Notes: generated from the letters alone by a model not told the origin. A stretch of DNA of 64,000 nt from Ruminococcus sp. (GCA_015066925.1 SVNL01000001.1:26612-90611); one strand, 5' to 3'. Shown: positions 52,982 through 61,863, numbered from the stretch's first letter. Program-made: numbers and translations.

Positions 52982-53069
52982 TTGACAAAATGCAACAAAC
53001 AGTTTATACTGTATATACAGCATAATAACAGGTGAAACAGTTGATTATATGAAATAAATCTGTTATAAT
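52982..53069 (+). promoter_or_regulatory. Two tandem promoters and a dyad before the ABC exporter
   Basis: P1 is TTGACA (52982-52987), 17 bp, TATACT (53005-53010). P2 is TTGATT (53041-53046), 17 bp, TATAAT (53064-53069) with TG one base upstream. A perfect 12-bp dyad CTGTATATACAG (about 53009-53020) covers the P1 start region and could be an operator. The regulator is unknown. Confidence 0.65.
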
Positions 53070-53133
53070 GATTAAGTAAAATAATGCAAAGCAATTTATA
53101 TTTTGCAGAATAATAGCTGAGAGGAGTATTAAA

Positions 53134-53874
53134 TTGGAAAACGTATTGGAAGTTAAAGGACTGTCAAAGCAGTATTCAAAGGTTCTTGCGGCAAACGATG
53201 TTAAATTTGAAATCGGAAGCGGAGAAATATTTGCACTTATAGGTCCTAACGGAGCAGGAAAAACAACAACTATCAGAATGATTTCAACGCTTATTAAGCC
53301 AACATCAGGTGATGCGATTGTCGCAGGGCACAGTGTTGTAAAGGAGCCTGAAAAGGTTCGTGAATGTATAACCTATCTGCCTGATGAAGCAGGTGCTTAT
53401 AAAAATATGAAGGGTGTTTCTTATCTTAGATTTATGGCTGGGCTTTTTACGTCTGACCTCAATCTCATTGAAGAATATGTAAAAAGAGCGTCTGAGATTT
53501 GTAAGCTCGGTGCAAGACTTGAAGATAAAATCGGTACATACAGTCGAGGTATGATTAGAAAGCTCCTTCTTGCAAGAGCTGTAATGACACGTCCGAAGCT
53601 TGCTATTTTAGACGAGCCTACAAGTGGACTTGATGTTATAAATGCAATTGAAATCAGAAAAATGATAAAGGAGCTTGCTGCAAAAGAAGGAACCTCTTTC
53701 CTTATTTCTTCACATAATATGCTCGAAATCGAATTCGTATCAAACAGAGTAGGAATAATGGCAAAAGGAAAGCTTATGACTGTTGGTATGGCAGATGAGC
53801 TTAAAGCAAAATATAACGCAGAAAATCTTGAAGAAGTATTTGAAAGGGTGGTGCTTGAAAATGAAGTTCATTAA
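53134..53874 (+). CDS. ABC transporter ATP-binding protein (NatA-like exporter)
   Basis: Cytosolic ATPase of an ABC-2 type exporter. The 246 residues have Walker A GPNGAGKTTT (about 38-47), a degenerate signature YSRGMIRKLLLARA in which the usual SGG reads SRG, Walker B LAILDEPTSGLD, and the switch His in SSHNM. It starts with TTG behind GAGGAG. The permease gene overlaps it by 14 nt. The substrate is unknown; relatives export sodium, drugs or peptides. Confidence 0.92.
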   Translation: MENVLEVKGLSKQYSKVLAANDVKFEIGSGEIFALIGPNGAGKTTTIRMISTLIKPTSGDAIVAGHSVVKEPEKVRECITYLPDEAGAYKNMKGVSYLRFMAGLFTSDLNLIEEYVKRASEICKLGARLEDKIGTYSRGMIRKLLLARAVMTRPKLAILDEPTSGLDVINAIEIRKMIKELAAKEGTSFLISSHNMLEIEFVSNRVGIMAKGKLMTVGMADELKAKYNAENLEEVFERVVLENEVH

Positions 53875-55216
53875 TCTTCTTAAAAAAGAGCTTGTTGAGC
53901 TTGTTAATAAACAAATGCTCTTAGGACTTGTAATTGCATTTTCTATTTTGTTTATTGTGGGAGAGGTTACCAACGAGGTTATCGAGGATGTACAGAGCAA
54001 TATCTATAACGTTAACATCGTAGATGAAGACGATAGCGATTTTTCACATGAAATTATAGAAAAGCTTAAAACTCTTCAAGGCAGTGAGGACGAGGACGGA
54101 ATTAAGCTTAACATAATTCCGAAAGCAGATTTGAACAAAGATAATTATTCCGCTGTTCTTGATAAGCATAAAATCGACAGTCTTATAATTATTCCGTCGG
54201 GATTTTCAAAAACAATTCTTGAAGAAAATAAAACAGCTGAGCTGAAAACTGTTTCAAGAATGAAATCAGCGTCAGCATTAAGTTCGGTTTCGTCTGATAC
54301 AAGCGGCGGAATAAATCTTATAAATGATTGCATAAAGACTAAGATAATGACCGAAAAAGGTATTGAAGCTGAGGATATTTCTGTTATTGACACACCTGTT
54401 ACAGTAAGTGATACAACAGTAGTTGACGGAAAACAGAGTGAAATATCAGCAGGTAACATAATGAGCAATATGATGACAAGAAATATGATAATTCCGATTA
54501 TTGTATTTGTTCTCGTAATCTATACATCTCAGATGATTGTAAACGCTATATCAACCGAAAAAATTGATAAAACTCTTGAAACACTTTTATCTGCTCCTGT
54601 ATCGAGAACATCTATTCTCTCATCAAAAATGCTTGCAGCAGCAATAGTTGCTCTTTTGAATGCAGTTGTTTATATGATTGGCTTCAGCAGTTTTGTAAAG
54701 GGTGCAACGGGTTCTGTTGCAGAGGGTGCTGCCAGTCAGACTGTTAATGTAGGTGAAGCTATGAAACAGCTCGGACTTACACTCTCAGCAGGCGATTATG
54801 TTCTTATCGGACTTCAGATGTTCCTTACAATTATGATTTCACTTTCAGTTTCTATCATTCTCGGAGCAATGGTAAACGACGCTAAATCTGCTCAGACAAT
54901 AATTATGCCGATAATGTTCTGTGCTATGGTTCCGTATATGATTTCAATAGTAGCTGATGTAAATACTCTTCCGACAGCTATAAAAACTGCTGTATATGCT
55001 ATTCCGTTTACTCATACATTTACTTCAATGAATAATCTTATGTTCGGTAACTACAGTCTTTTCTATATAGGCGTTGGTTATCAGGCTTTACTTTTCATTG
55101 TATGTATGTTCTGTGCGGTAAAGCTCTTCAACTCAGACAAAATCCTTACAGCCTCACTCAATTTCGGACAGAAATCAAAATTCAAAAAATCAAATAAGGC
55201 TGTTTCTGAGGAGTAA
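53861..55216 (+). CDS. ABC-2 type transporter permease
   Basis: A 451-residue membrane protein. One membrane segment near 22-42 is followed by a large extracellular domain (about 45-215) and five or six further segments (about 220-435), the NatB-like layout. The ATG at 53861 lies inside the end of the ATPase gene, so the two are translationally coupled. The frame is open further upstream, but that would overlap the ATPase gene without a ribosome site. Confidence 0.88.
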   Translation: MKFINLLKKELVELVNKQMLLGLVIAFSILFIVGEVTNEVIEDVQSNIYNVNIVDEDDSDFSHEIIEKLKTLQGSEDEDGIKLNIIPKADLNKDNYSAVLDKHKIDSLIIIPSGFSKTILEENKTAELKTVSRMKSASALSSVSSDTSGGINLINDCIKTKIMTEKGIEAEDISVIDTPVTVSDTTVVDGKQSEISAGNIMSNMMTRNMIIPIIVFVLVIYTSQMIVNAISTEKIDKTLETLLSAPVSRTSILSSKMLAAAIVALLNAVVYMIGFSSFVKGATGSVAEGAASQTVNVGEAMKQLGLTLSAGDYVLIGLQMFLTIMISLSVSIILGAMVNDAKSAQTIIMPIMFCAMVPYMISIVADVNTLPTAIKTAVYAIPFTHTFTSMNNLMFGNYSLFYIGVGYQALLFIVCMFCAVKLFNSDKILTASLNFGQKSKFKKSNKAVSEE

Positions 55217-55241
55217 AAGAAAAAGAATATCAATATAAAAT

Positions 55242-55278
55242 AAAAATGCCTGTAGTAATTTAAGCTACGGGCATTTTT
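55242..55278 (+). terminator. Intrinsic terminator of the ABC exporter operon
   Basis: AAAAATGCC plus GTAG pair with CTAC plus GGCATTTTT around an 8-nt loop, ending in a T-run 26 bp after the stop codon. Confidence 0.86.
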
Positions 55279-55287
55279 GTATAAGGG

Positions 55288-55438
55288 GATAATTAATGTC
55301 TGCTCAACAACTTAAAAATGGCTTAATATCAATGAATGTGATGCGCAAATTTCTCATATTGTAAAGAATTTGCGCTCCCCGAATGAAGTTCAGGGCAATA
55401 ACCGCCTGACGGCGGTTATTGAGGACACATTAATTATC
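55288..55438. repeat. Multi-hairpin repeat element, short copy
   Basis: A 151-bp copy of the element at 40316-40563. Its terminal inverted repeat is longer here: GATAATTAATGTCTGCTCAA against its complement at the right end, with two mismatches over 20 bp. The three right-hand hairpins (GCGCAAATT, CCCCGAA and AATAACCGCC stems) are kept, with one base change in the middle stem. The central roughly 105 bp of the long copy, holding two and a half hairpins, is absent. It sits between two terminators. Confidence 0.8.
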
Positions 55439-55440
55439 AA

Positions 55441-55474
55441 ATAAAATGACCGCAACGCCTGGTTACGGTCATTT
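55441..55474. terminator. Terminator between the repeat and htrA
   Basis: AAAATGACCG pairs with CGGTCATTTT around a 13-nt loop. A/T runs on both sides make it usable in both directions; it mainly serves the minus-strand htrA gene. Confidence 0.82.
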
Positions 55475-55499
55475 TAAGGAGGATATGAAACAATTATGT

Positions 55500-56915
55500 T
55501 TATGTGTTTTCTTTTATTTCCTGGAGTACAACCTTAAAATCCATATCTTCGCCTGCACGGCTTACTGTAATGGTAACTGTATCTCCGGCCTTATATTTAT
55601 TTTTGATTTTATTCAAATCAGCGATTGATTTAACAGGCTCACCCTCAATGCCGATAATAACATCAGACTGCTTTATACCTGCTTTTTCAGCGGCACTGCC
55701 CTTTTTAATAGTGCTTACCCATATTCCCTGAGGAATATTGTAATATCTTGCATTGATTTCATCAATATCAACACCGGAAATACCTATCTGTGGTTTACCT
55801 GTAACATATCCGTAGTTGATAAGGTCGTCGATAATAATTTTTGCGTTTGTAATCGGAATTGCAAATCCAAGACCTTCAACGCTTGCAGAGGACATATAAC
55901 TTGATGACATTTTAGCTGAGTTGATACCTATAACCTGACCACTGCTATTGAGAAGCGGTCCACCGGAGTTACCTGAGTTGATAGCCGCATCAGTCTGAAT
56001 AAGAGTCATCTGTTTTTCGTTAATGGTTATTTCTCTGTTGAGAGCAGAAACGATACCTGTTGTAACAGAGCCGAAAAGGTCAAATCCGAGTGGATTTCCG
56101 ATTGCGATAACAAGCTCTCCGACCATAAGCTCTTCGCTTTGACCGAAATTTGCCGGAGTAAGATTGTTTGCATCAACCTTTAAAACAGCGATATCACTTT
56201 CAGTATCATAGCCGATTATTTTAGCTTCCTTTTCGCTTTCGTCTGAGAAAAGAACGGAAATTTCAACAGCCTTGCCGCAGTTATATTCGCTTGTATCATA
56301 AACAACGTGAGCATTTGTAATAATGTATCCGTCAGCAGTCATTACAATACCTGTACCTGTGCTTTTGATTTCATTTGTCTGAGAGCTGCCGTAATTGTCG
56401 TAGTTATCGAAGCCTCCAAATCCGCCGAAGCCTCCGAAACCTCCGAAACCAAACGAATCGTTTGTGGAGGTATATTCAAATGTTGAAGCGATACCAACAA
56501 CTGACGGCATAGCTTCTTCGACAATCATCGGTATTGATTTTGCGTCACTTCTTGCGGCAAGCTCAAGAAGACTCGGAGTATTCTTGTCAACGGAAGAGGT
56601 TTCTTTTTTTGTGCTTGCGGCTTTTGAATCAGAGGTATCATCTTTAGCCGATTGTGAATTTGAGTCTTCCTTTTCGACGAGAGAAACCGATGGATTATTT
56701 TTTTCAAAATATCTGTAGCCGATAATAGAGCCTGAGCTTACAACAGCCATACAAAGAATAAATCCGATAGCTTTAAGGAAGCCTCTTTTCTTTTTCTTAG
56801 GTTTTGTTGCAGTATTATCAGTCTGCTCAGAAAAGTTTGAAGAATAGCTGTAGGAATTTTCTACAGGTGGCTGATATTCATTTTGATTTTCGAAATTGTT
56901 GTTGAGGTCTGACAT
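55500..56915 (-). CDS. htrA: HtrA/DegP-type serine protease with PDZ domain
   Basis: Membrane-anchored protease and chaperone for misfolded surface proteins. From the ATG at 56915 it has 471 residues: a basic cytoplasmic start, a membrane segment (about 46-66), a Ser/Lys-rich linker, the trypsin-like domain with His203, Asp241 and Ser317 (GNSGGP), and one PDZ domain (about 365-470). Residues about 155-170 are a GGF tandem repeat encoded by a short DNA repeat at 56413-56455, inserted before the protease core. The GTG at 56924 lies within the ribosome site and is not used. Confidence 0.93.
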   Translation of the reverse strand: MSDLNNNFENQNEYQPPVENSYSYSSNFSEQTDNTATKPKKKKRGFLKAIGFILCMAVVSSGSIIGYRYFEKNNPSVSLVEKEDSNSQSAKDDTSDSKAASTKKETSSVDKNTPSLLELAARSDAKSIPMIVEEAMPSVVGIASTFEYTSTNDSFGFGGFGGFGGFGGFDNYDNYGSSQTNEIKSTGTGIVMTADGYIITNAHVVYDTSEYNCGKAVEISVLFSDESEKEAKIIGYDTESDIAVLKVDANNLTPANFGQSEELMVGELVIAIGNPLGFDLFGSVTTGIVSALNREITINEKQMTLIQTDAAINSGNSGGPLLNSSGQVIGINSAKMSSSYMSSASVEGLGFAIPITNAKIIIDDLINYGYVTGKPQIGISGVDIDEINARYYNIPQGIWVSTIKKGSAAEKAGIKQSDVIIGIEGEPVKSIADLNKIKNKYKAGDTVTITVSRAGEDMDFKVVLQEIKENT

Positions 56916-57118
56916 AATGTACACCCTTTCAAAAATGGATTAATAAAAATAAAGTTATTTAACCGACAAAAAGCTTTGTTGTAAGCTTCGTATGTTTTCT
57001 GTCTATGTTTATAATTATACCCCCGTATGTGATAATTTTATGATAGAGCATAGAAAAAAGGGTGTTTTTATGTTATGCAAATTATAAAAAAATGATGTGA
57101 ATTTATTAAAAAAGAAAT

Positions 57119-57199
57119 AAACCACCGCACAAGAATTTCAGATATAGCTTTGCGGAAAAAATCTGCTTATGGCTTTAATATAAGCTCTGTGCGGTGGTA
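57119..57199 (-). terminator. Three-way-junction structure and terminator behind the HPr gene
   Basis: On the minus strand an 11-bp outer stem ACCACCGCACA/TGTGCGGTGGT (57188-57198 with 57121-57131) encloses two inner hairpins, GCTTAT/ATAAGC and CAGAT/ATCTG, then a T-rich tail. It lies 17 bp after the HPr stop. It is larger than a normal terminator and could also give a stable 3'-end RNA. Confidence 0.6.
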
Positions 57200-57215
57200 G
57201 AGAAGAAGCTTATAT

Positions 57216-57473
57216 TTACAAATTCTCGTGAAGAAAGCTTTCGATTGCTTTAATAGCTTCAGCTTCATCTGAACCGTCGGCGGTAACGGTTATTTCGTCA
57301 CCGCATTTTACAGCAAGGCTCATAACCGAAAAGATTTTTTTGGCATTGGCTGTTTTGTCATTTTTTGAAACTGAAACGGCAGATGAAAACTCCGAAGCCT
57401 TTTTTACCAGTAATCCGGCAGGTCTTGCGTGTATTCCGAGGCTGTCTGTAATAGTATATTTTAATGTTTGCAT
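57216..57473 (-). CDS. ptsH: HPr family phosphocarrier with Lys at the Ser46 position
   Basis: An 85-residue HPr fold protein. The phosphoryl-accepting His15 is present in GIHARPAG, so it could accept phosphate from enzyme I of the PTS. At the position matching Ser46 of Bacillus HPr, the HPr-kinase target, this protein has Lys46 (AKKIFSVMSL, where the usual is LKSIMGVMSL). It should therefore not be serine-phosphorylated or act as a CcpA corepressor in the usual way. It is monocistronic. It may be the general HPr or a specialised paralogue. Confidence 0.9.
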   Translation of the reverse strand: MQTLKYTITDSLGIHARPAGLLVKKASEFSSAVSVSKNDKTANAKKIFSVMSLAVKCGDEITVTADGSDEAEAIKAIESFLHENL

Positions 57474-57640
57474 AATTAATCTCCTATCATTAAATAAATA
57501 TATGCATTATTATAGCCGCTTTTTTATAATATATAATCGAATTATTACAATTTGTATATGCGATATGCGAAAATTTGTTTTTTTATAACAATTTACTAAA
57601 AATTTGCATATAAATTTTAGAAGAAAATTTATAAAGTATA

Positions 57641-57692
57641 TTGCAAAAAAATAAATTTTATTGTACAATATGTAGTGATAGAATATTATCAC
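57641..57692 (+). promoter_or_regulatory. Promoter and palindromic operator candidate of the GH3 gene
   Basis: TTGCAA (57641-57646), a 17-bp spacer and TACAAT (57664-57669). Directly after, at 57675-57692, lies the perfect inverted repeat GTGATA-6-TATCAC covering the expected transcription start, well placed for repressor binding. Confidence 0.6.
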
Positions 57693-57709
57693 GAAAGGTT
57701 GAAAATTTT

Positions 57710-60445
57710 ATGGCAAGAATTGAACTCGACTGGAATAAATATATAGAAAAATCAAGACAAGCCGCCGCTGAAGGTATTGTAATGCTGAAAAACGACGGTG
57801 CGCTTCCGATTGAAAAGGATAAATGTATTGCCGTATTCGGAAGAATACAGAATAATTATTATAAAAGCGGTACAGGCTCAGGCGGAATGGTTAATGTAAC
57901 AGAAGTAATCGGTATTACCGAGGGACTTAAACGCTGTGGAGCATGCCTTAATACTGAGCTTATCGACGCTTATGCCGAATGGGAAAAGGAAAATCCGTAT
58001 AATACCGGCGAGGGCTGGGGCGGTGAGCCTTGGTCACAGGAGGAAATGCCGCTTGATGATGATTTTGTTGAGCATATAGCTGAAAATTCCGATTGCGCAG
58101 TAGTTGTAATCGGACGCTCGGCTGGAGAAGAAACCGACAGCTCTGCTGTTGAAGGCTCTTATTATCTCAGCAAGCTTGAAAATGAAATGATGATGAAGGT
58201 ACGTCACGCCTTTAAAAAGATGATTGTTATTCTTAATGTCGGCGGAGTTATTGATATGAGCTTTGTCAGCGAGATTGCTCCTGACGCTGTGCTTTACGTA
58301 TGGCAGGGCGGAATGATAGGCGGTCTTGGTGCGGCTGATGTGCTTCTGGGAAAAGTAAATCCATGCGGAAAGCTTTCGGATACTATTGCAAATAAGCTTG
58401 AATATTATCCCGCAGGAAAGAATTTCGGCGACTATGTACGCAACTTCTATTGTGAGGATATCTATATCGGCTATCGCTATTTTGAAACCTTTGCCAAGAA
58501 TGAGGTGTTGTATCCATTCGGCTTCGGACTTTCTTACACTTCATTTGATATAAATGTTGTTTCAGCTTCTTCTGACAGCGAAAAAGTAAGCCTTGATGTA
58601 AGTGTTAAGAATATCGGAAAATGTTCAGGTAAGGAAGTAGTTCAGATTTATTGTGAAGCACCACAGGGCAAGCTCGGAAAACCTTCAAGAGTTCTTTGCG
58701 GATTTGAAAAAACAGATGAGCTTGATGTAAATCAGCAACAGCTTATCCATTTCGATATAAAGCTTTCGGAATTTGCTTCGTTTGACGATACAGGTGAAAC
58801 AGGTAATAAATCATGCTTCGTTCTTGAAGAGGGAAAATATAATTTCTATGTCGGAGACAATATCCGTACAGCAGAGCGTGCATATACATTTGAACTGTCT
58901 GAAACTGTTGTTACCGAAAAGCTTTCACAGGCTCTTGCTCCTGTTTTGCCATTTGACAGAATTGTAAACCGAAACGGAAGCGTGACAATAGAGAGCGTAT
59001 CAGCTGTAGAGCCTTGCGAGGATAAAAGACGTAATGAGAATATTCCTGCTGAAATCGCTCAGACGGATTATAAGGGAATAAGACTTGTTGATGTGAAAAA
59101 CGGCAAGGCTTCTATGGAAGAATTTATCGCACAGCTCAGCGATGACGACCTTTCATGCATAATAAGAGGCGAGGGAATGGGAAGTCCTAAAGTAACTGCA
59201 GGTACAGCCTCAGCATTCGGCGGAGTATCAGACGGACTTTCAGAAAAAGGAATTCCATGTGCATGCTGTGCAGACGGTCCGTCGGGAATTCGTCTTGACT
59301 GTGGAACAAAAGCGTTCAGCATACCAAACGGTACCCTTCTTGCTTGTACTTTTAATAAAAAACTTGTTGAGGAGCTTTATCAGTTTGTCGGAACAGAGGT
59401 TGCGGCAAATAATATCGAGTGTCTGCTCGGACCCGGAATGAATATCCACAGATATGTTCTTAACGGACGTAATTTCGAGTATTTCAGTGAGGACCCATAT
59501 CTTACAGGAAAAATGGCTTCTGCGGTACTCAAGGGTATGCACACAATGGGAGTTACGGGAACAATAAAGCATTTCTGCGGTAATAATCAGGAAACAAAAC
59601 GCCACGAAACAGATTCTGTAATATCCGAAAGAGCGTTGAGAGAAATATACCTCAAGGGCTTTGAAATTGCAGTCAAAGATGGCAAGGCAAGGTCTATTAT
59701 GACAACATACGGTTCTGTAAACGGACTGTGGACAGCAGGAAGCTATGACCTTGTAACAACAATCCTCAGAAAAGAATGGGGCTTTAACGGAATTGTAATG
59801 ACAGACTGGTGGGCTAGTATTAATGAACGAGGCAAACAGCCGGATAAAAGCAATTTCGCCGCAATGATAAGAGCTCAGAACGATTTGTATATGGTTTGTT
59901 CAGATAGTGCTGTAAACTCCTCTGACGACAATACTCTTTCGTCACTTGACAATGGTACTCTTACAAGAGGTGAGCTTCAGAGAAGTGCAATGAATATTTG
60001 CAGATTTCTTATGAACACTCGTGCTCTCGACAGATTGGAAAATACAGCAGATAAATTTGATGTAATTAACTGTCCTTCTTGTGATGATGATTTAAACAGC
60101 GGAGATATCGTATTCTATAAGCTTGACAAAAAGCTTACAATTCCTCTTGATAATGTTAAGGCTGAAAAAGGAAAATCCTATGCGTTTGCATTTGATATCG
60201 CAAGAGGAGGTAAATTCAGAGTAACTCTTACTGCAAAATCCGATAAGGCGGAAACAGCTCAAATGCCTGTAACATTATTTGCAATGGGTTCTATTGTTGC
60301 TAATTTCACATGGAACGGTACAGGCGGAGAATGGGTTACAAAAGAGCGTGATATATATATGTATTCCCGCTTTACAGCGTGCAGAATTTATTTCGCTCAA
60401 AGCGGACTCGAGCTTCGTGATGTAACAATTGAGTTTTTGGAATGA
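57710..60445 (+). CDS. GH3 beta-glucosidase with reversed domain order
   Basis: A 911-residue cytoplasmic enzyme (no signal peptide) that should release glucose from imported cello-oligosaccharides. The domains are in reverse of common GH3 order. The alpha/beta sandwich domain comes first (about 10-280; AAEGIVMLKNDGALPI, VIGRSAGEETD, YPFGFGLSYT). A FnIII-like domain follows (about 285-400), then the TIM-barrel domain (about 470-760) with ADGPSGIRL, KHFCGNNQE and nucleophile Asp699 in MTDWW. A further beta-rich domain ends the protein (about 800-911). This order is known for ruminococcal and Butyrivibrio GH3 enzymes. The ATG at 57710 has AAAGG 11 nt upstream. Confidence 0.92.
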   Translation: MARIELDWNKYIEKSRQAAAEGIVMLKNDGALPIEKDKCIAVFGRIQNNYYKSGTGSGGMVNVTEVIGITEGLKRCGACLNTELIDAYAEWEKENPYNTGEGWGGEPWSQEEMPLDDDFVEHIAENSDCAVVVIGRSAGEETDSSAVEGSYYLSKLENEMMMKVRHAFKKMIVILNVGGVIDMSFVSEIAPDAVLYVWQGGMIGGLGAADVLLGKVNPCGKLSDTIANKLEYYPAGKNFGDYVRNFYCEDIYIGYRYFETFAKNEVLYPFGFGLSYTSFDINVVSASSDSEKVSLDVSVKNIGKCSGKEVVQIYCEAPQGKLGKPSRVLCGFEKTDELDVNQQQLIHFDIKLSEFASFDDTGETGNKSCFVLEEGKYNFYVGDNIRTAERAYTFELSETVVTEKLSQALAPVLPFDRIVNRNGSVTIESVSAVEPCEDKRRNENIPAEIAQTDYKGIRLVDVKNGKASMEEFIAQLSDDDLSCIIRGEGMGSPKVTAGTASAFGGVSDGLSEKGIPCACCADGPSGIRLDCGTKAFSIPNGTLLACTFNKKLVEELYQFVGTEVAANNIECLLGPGMNIHRYVLNGRNFEYFSEDPYLTGKMASAVLKGMHTMGVTGTIKHFCGNNQETKRHETDSVISERALREIYLKGFEIAVKDGKARSIMTTYGSVNGLWTAGSYDLVTTILRKEWGFNGIVMTDWWASINERGKQPDKSNFAAMIRAQNDLYMVCSDSAVNSSDDNTLSSLDNGTLTRGELQRSAMNICRFLMNTRALDRLENTADKFDVINCPSCDDDLNSGDIVFYKLDKKLTIPLDNVKAEKGKSYAFAFDIARGGKFRVTLTAKSDKAETAQMPVTLFAMGSIVANFTWNGTGGEWVTKERDIYMYSRFTACRIYFAQSGLELRDVTIEFLE

Positions 60446-60500
60446 TTTGCTGTTTGTGGATGCTCAGATGTGCCACATATAACGCTATTTGAATTAATAA

Positions 60501-60539
60501 AAAGGACTGCTGAAACGTAAAAGCTTCGGCAGTCCTTAT
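60501..60539. terminator. Shared terminator between convergent GH3 and propeller genes
   Basis: AAGGACTGC-GAA pairs with TTC-GCAGTCCTT over about 12 bp, positioned immediately after the minus-strand stop and 55 bp after the GH3 stop. T-runs are weak on both sides. Confidence 0.75.
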
Positions 60540-60541
60540 GC

Positions 60542-61582
60542 TTATCTTAGATGAATTAAATCAAATATGTCGATTTCTCCGTTGCCGTCAGCATCGGCAT
60601 TATTGCATTGCTGATTTTTTTCGAGGATATAATCGCTTGCTTGTGTACTGATTTTTTTTGCATCATTTTTTGAGAAATATGATGTACCAAGCTCGTGGGT
60701 ATCCGTATTCAGCTTGCTTTGTTCATTAAGCTTTTCGCCGTCGTAGAGATAAATGTCATAATTTCCTTTTTGTGTCGAGGATATGAAAAGACGCTTATCA
60801 TCAATGGGGAATGGGTCGGAGCAGTTGAAATCCGCATTATTGAACGGCATGGGAAGAATTTCATTATTGTTTACTCTGAAAATTCCGTCGTTTCGGTTAT
60901 TTTCTGAAATCCAGCCTGAAAAATAGAATAGGTCAGCGTTTGTTATGGGATAATACTCTTGTATTCCTTTTCTGTCGTATATTTCGGAGATTTCCTTTGT
61001 TTCTTTATTCAGGGAGTAAATTCCTGAGTCTGCACCTACTCCTTTTGCGAAATATACAGTTTTTCCGTCGGCACTGTAGCATGGCATAGACTCCTCTGAA
61101 ATATCGTCGGTAAGCATTGATATTTTGCCTGTCATAAGGTCAATCTCGGCAAGATTATAGATGAAGCTGTCGAATTCATTGCTCCAGTAGCCCTGCTTGA
61201 ACACTACACTATAGCCGTCAGGAGAAAATTTCGGGTCCTCGCTGCGATAATGTCCATCATATGTAAGATTTGTGAAGCTGTTGCTTATAGTGTTATATCT
61301 GAAAATATCCCATTTATCTGCTTCCTTGTTTATAGCCATAAAAACAATATCGCTGTCGGTCGCACCGAAGTCACCATTCATAGCGTTATAAAAATTTGGG
61401 GACTCTATATTCAGCATATCGTCAGATGAATAATCATAGATTTTAAGCTTGCTGTCTGAGGCTTCATAAGAGCTGTAGCTGTGGAAAATAATTTTTCCCG
61501 AAGGCTCAAAGGCTTCTTCCGACGAGCTTGCCGCTGTGGACAAAAGCGAAATAATGCTTATTGCACATAAAATAAATTTCAT
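60542..61582 (-). CDS. Secreted TolB-like beta-propeller protein ending in half a dockerin
   Basis: A 346-residue secreted protein. The ATG at 61582, behind AAGGAGG, starts a clear signal peptide (MKFILCAISIISLLSTAASS). The body has WD40/TolB-like propeller blades, with repeated PKFSPDGYSVVF and CYSADGKTVYFAKG words. The last 17 residues, DADGNGEIDIFDLIHLR, are one calcium-binding dockerin repeat. The stop codon falls just where the second repeat would begin. This may be a dockerin truncated by mutation, or a deliberate EF-hand-like end. Upstream in-frame ATG codons lack ribosome sites. Confidence 0.82.
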   Translation of the reverse strand: MKFILCAISIISLLSTAASSSEEAFEPSGKIIFHSYSSYEASDSKLKIYDYSSDDMLNIESPNFYNAMNGDFGATDSDIVFMAINKEADKWDIFRYNTISNSFTNLTYDGHYRSEDPKFSPDGYSVVFKQGYWSNEFDSFIYNLAEIDLMTGKISMLTDDISEESMPCYSADGKTVYFAKGVGADSGIYSLNKETKEISEIYDRKGIQEYYPITNADLFYFSGWISENNRNDGIFRVNNNEILPMPFNNADFNCSDPFPIDDKRLFISSTQKGNYDIYLYDGEKLNEQSKLNTDTHELGTSYFSKNDAKKISTQASDYILEKNQQCNNADADGNGEIDIFDLIHLR

Positions 61583-61649
61583 AGCTTTTTTCCTCCTTGC
61601 TGTTTTTATCATAATTTCAGTACATGATAAATTCCTTTTAATGATAAAT

Positions 61650-61678
61650 ATTATATAATATTTCGCAACGATAATCAA
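61650..61678 (-). promoter_or_regulatory. Promoter of the propeller gene
   Basis: On the minus strand TTGATT (61673-61678), a 17-bp spacer and TATAAT (61650-61655), about 68 bp before the start codon. Confidence 0.7.
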
Positions 61679-61834
61679 TAGTTTGTTGGAAAAAAAGACT
61701 AAAATTTTACATATAGTAAATTTTTTGCCTGCCTTTTATGGTGAATTTGTTTAAAAGTATGTCGAAAAAATGTAGTGGTTTATGCTATAATGCAAAATGT
61801 TATCAAAATTCGGGAATAATTCACAAAAAATATA

Positions 61835-61863
61835 TTGAAATAATTTACTCAATGTGTTAAAAT
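61835..61863 (+). promoter_or_regulatory. Promoter of the GGDEF gene
   Basis: TTGAAA (61835-61840), a 17-bp spacer and TAAAAT (61858-61863), 31 bp before the ATG. A further TATAAT with TG one base upstream near 61789 could be a second start. The remaining divergent gap is A/T-rich. Confidence 0.65.

Noticed and set aside
53009-53020. LexA box at CTGTATATACAG
   Set aside because: CTGT-8-ACAG is the enterobacterial form and the spacing here is different; Firmicute LexA sites are GAAC-4-GTTC. I keep it only as an unassigned dyad.
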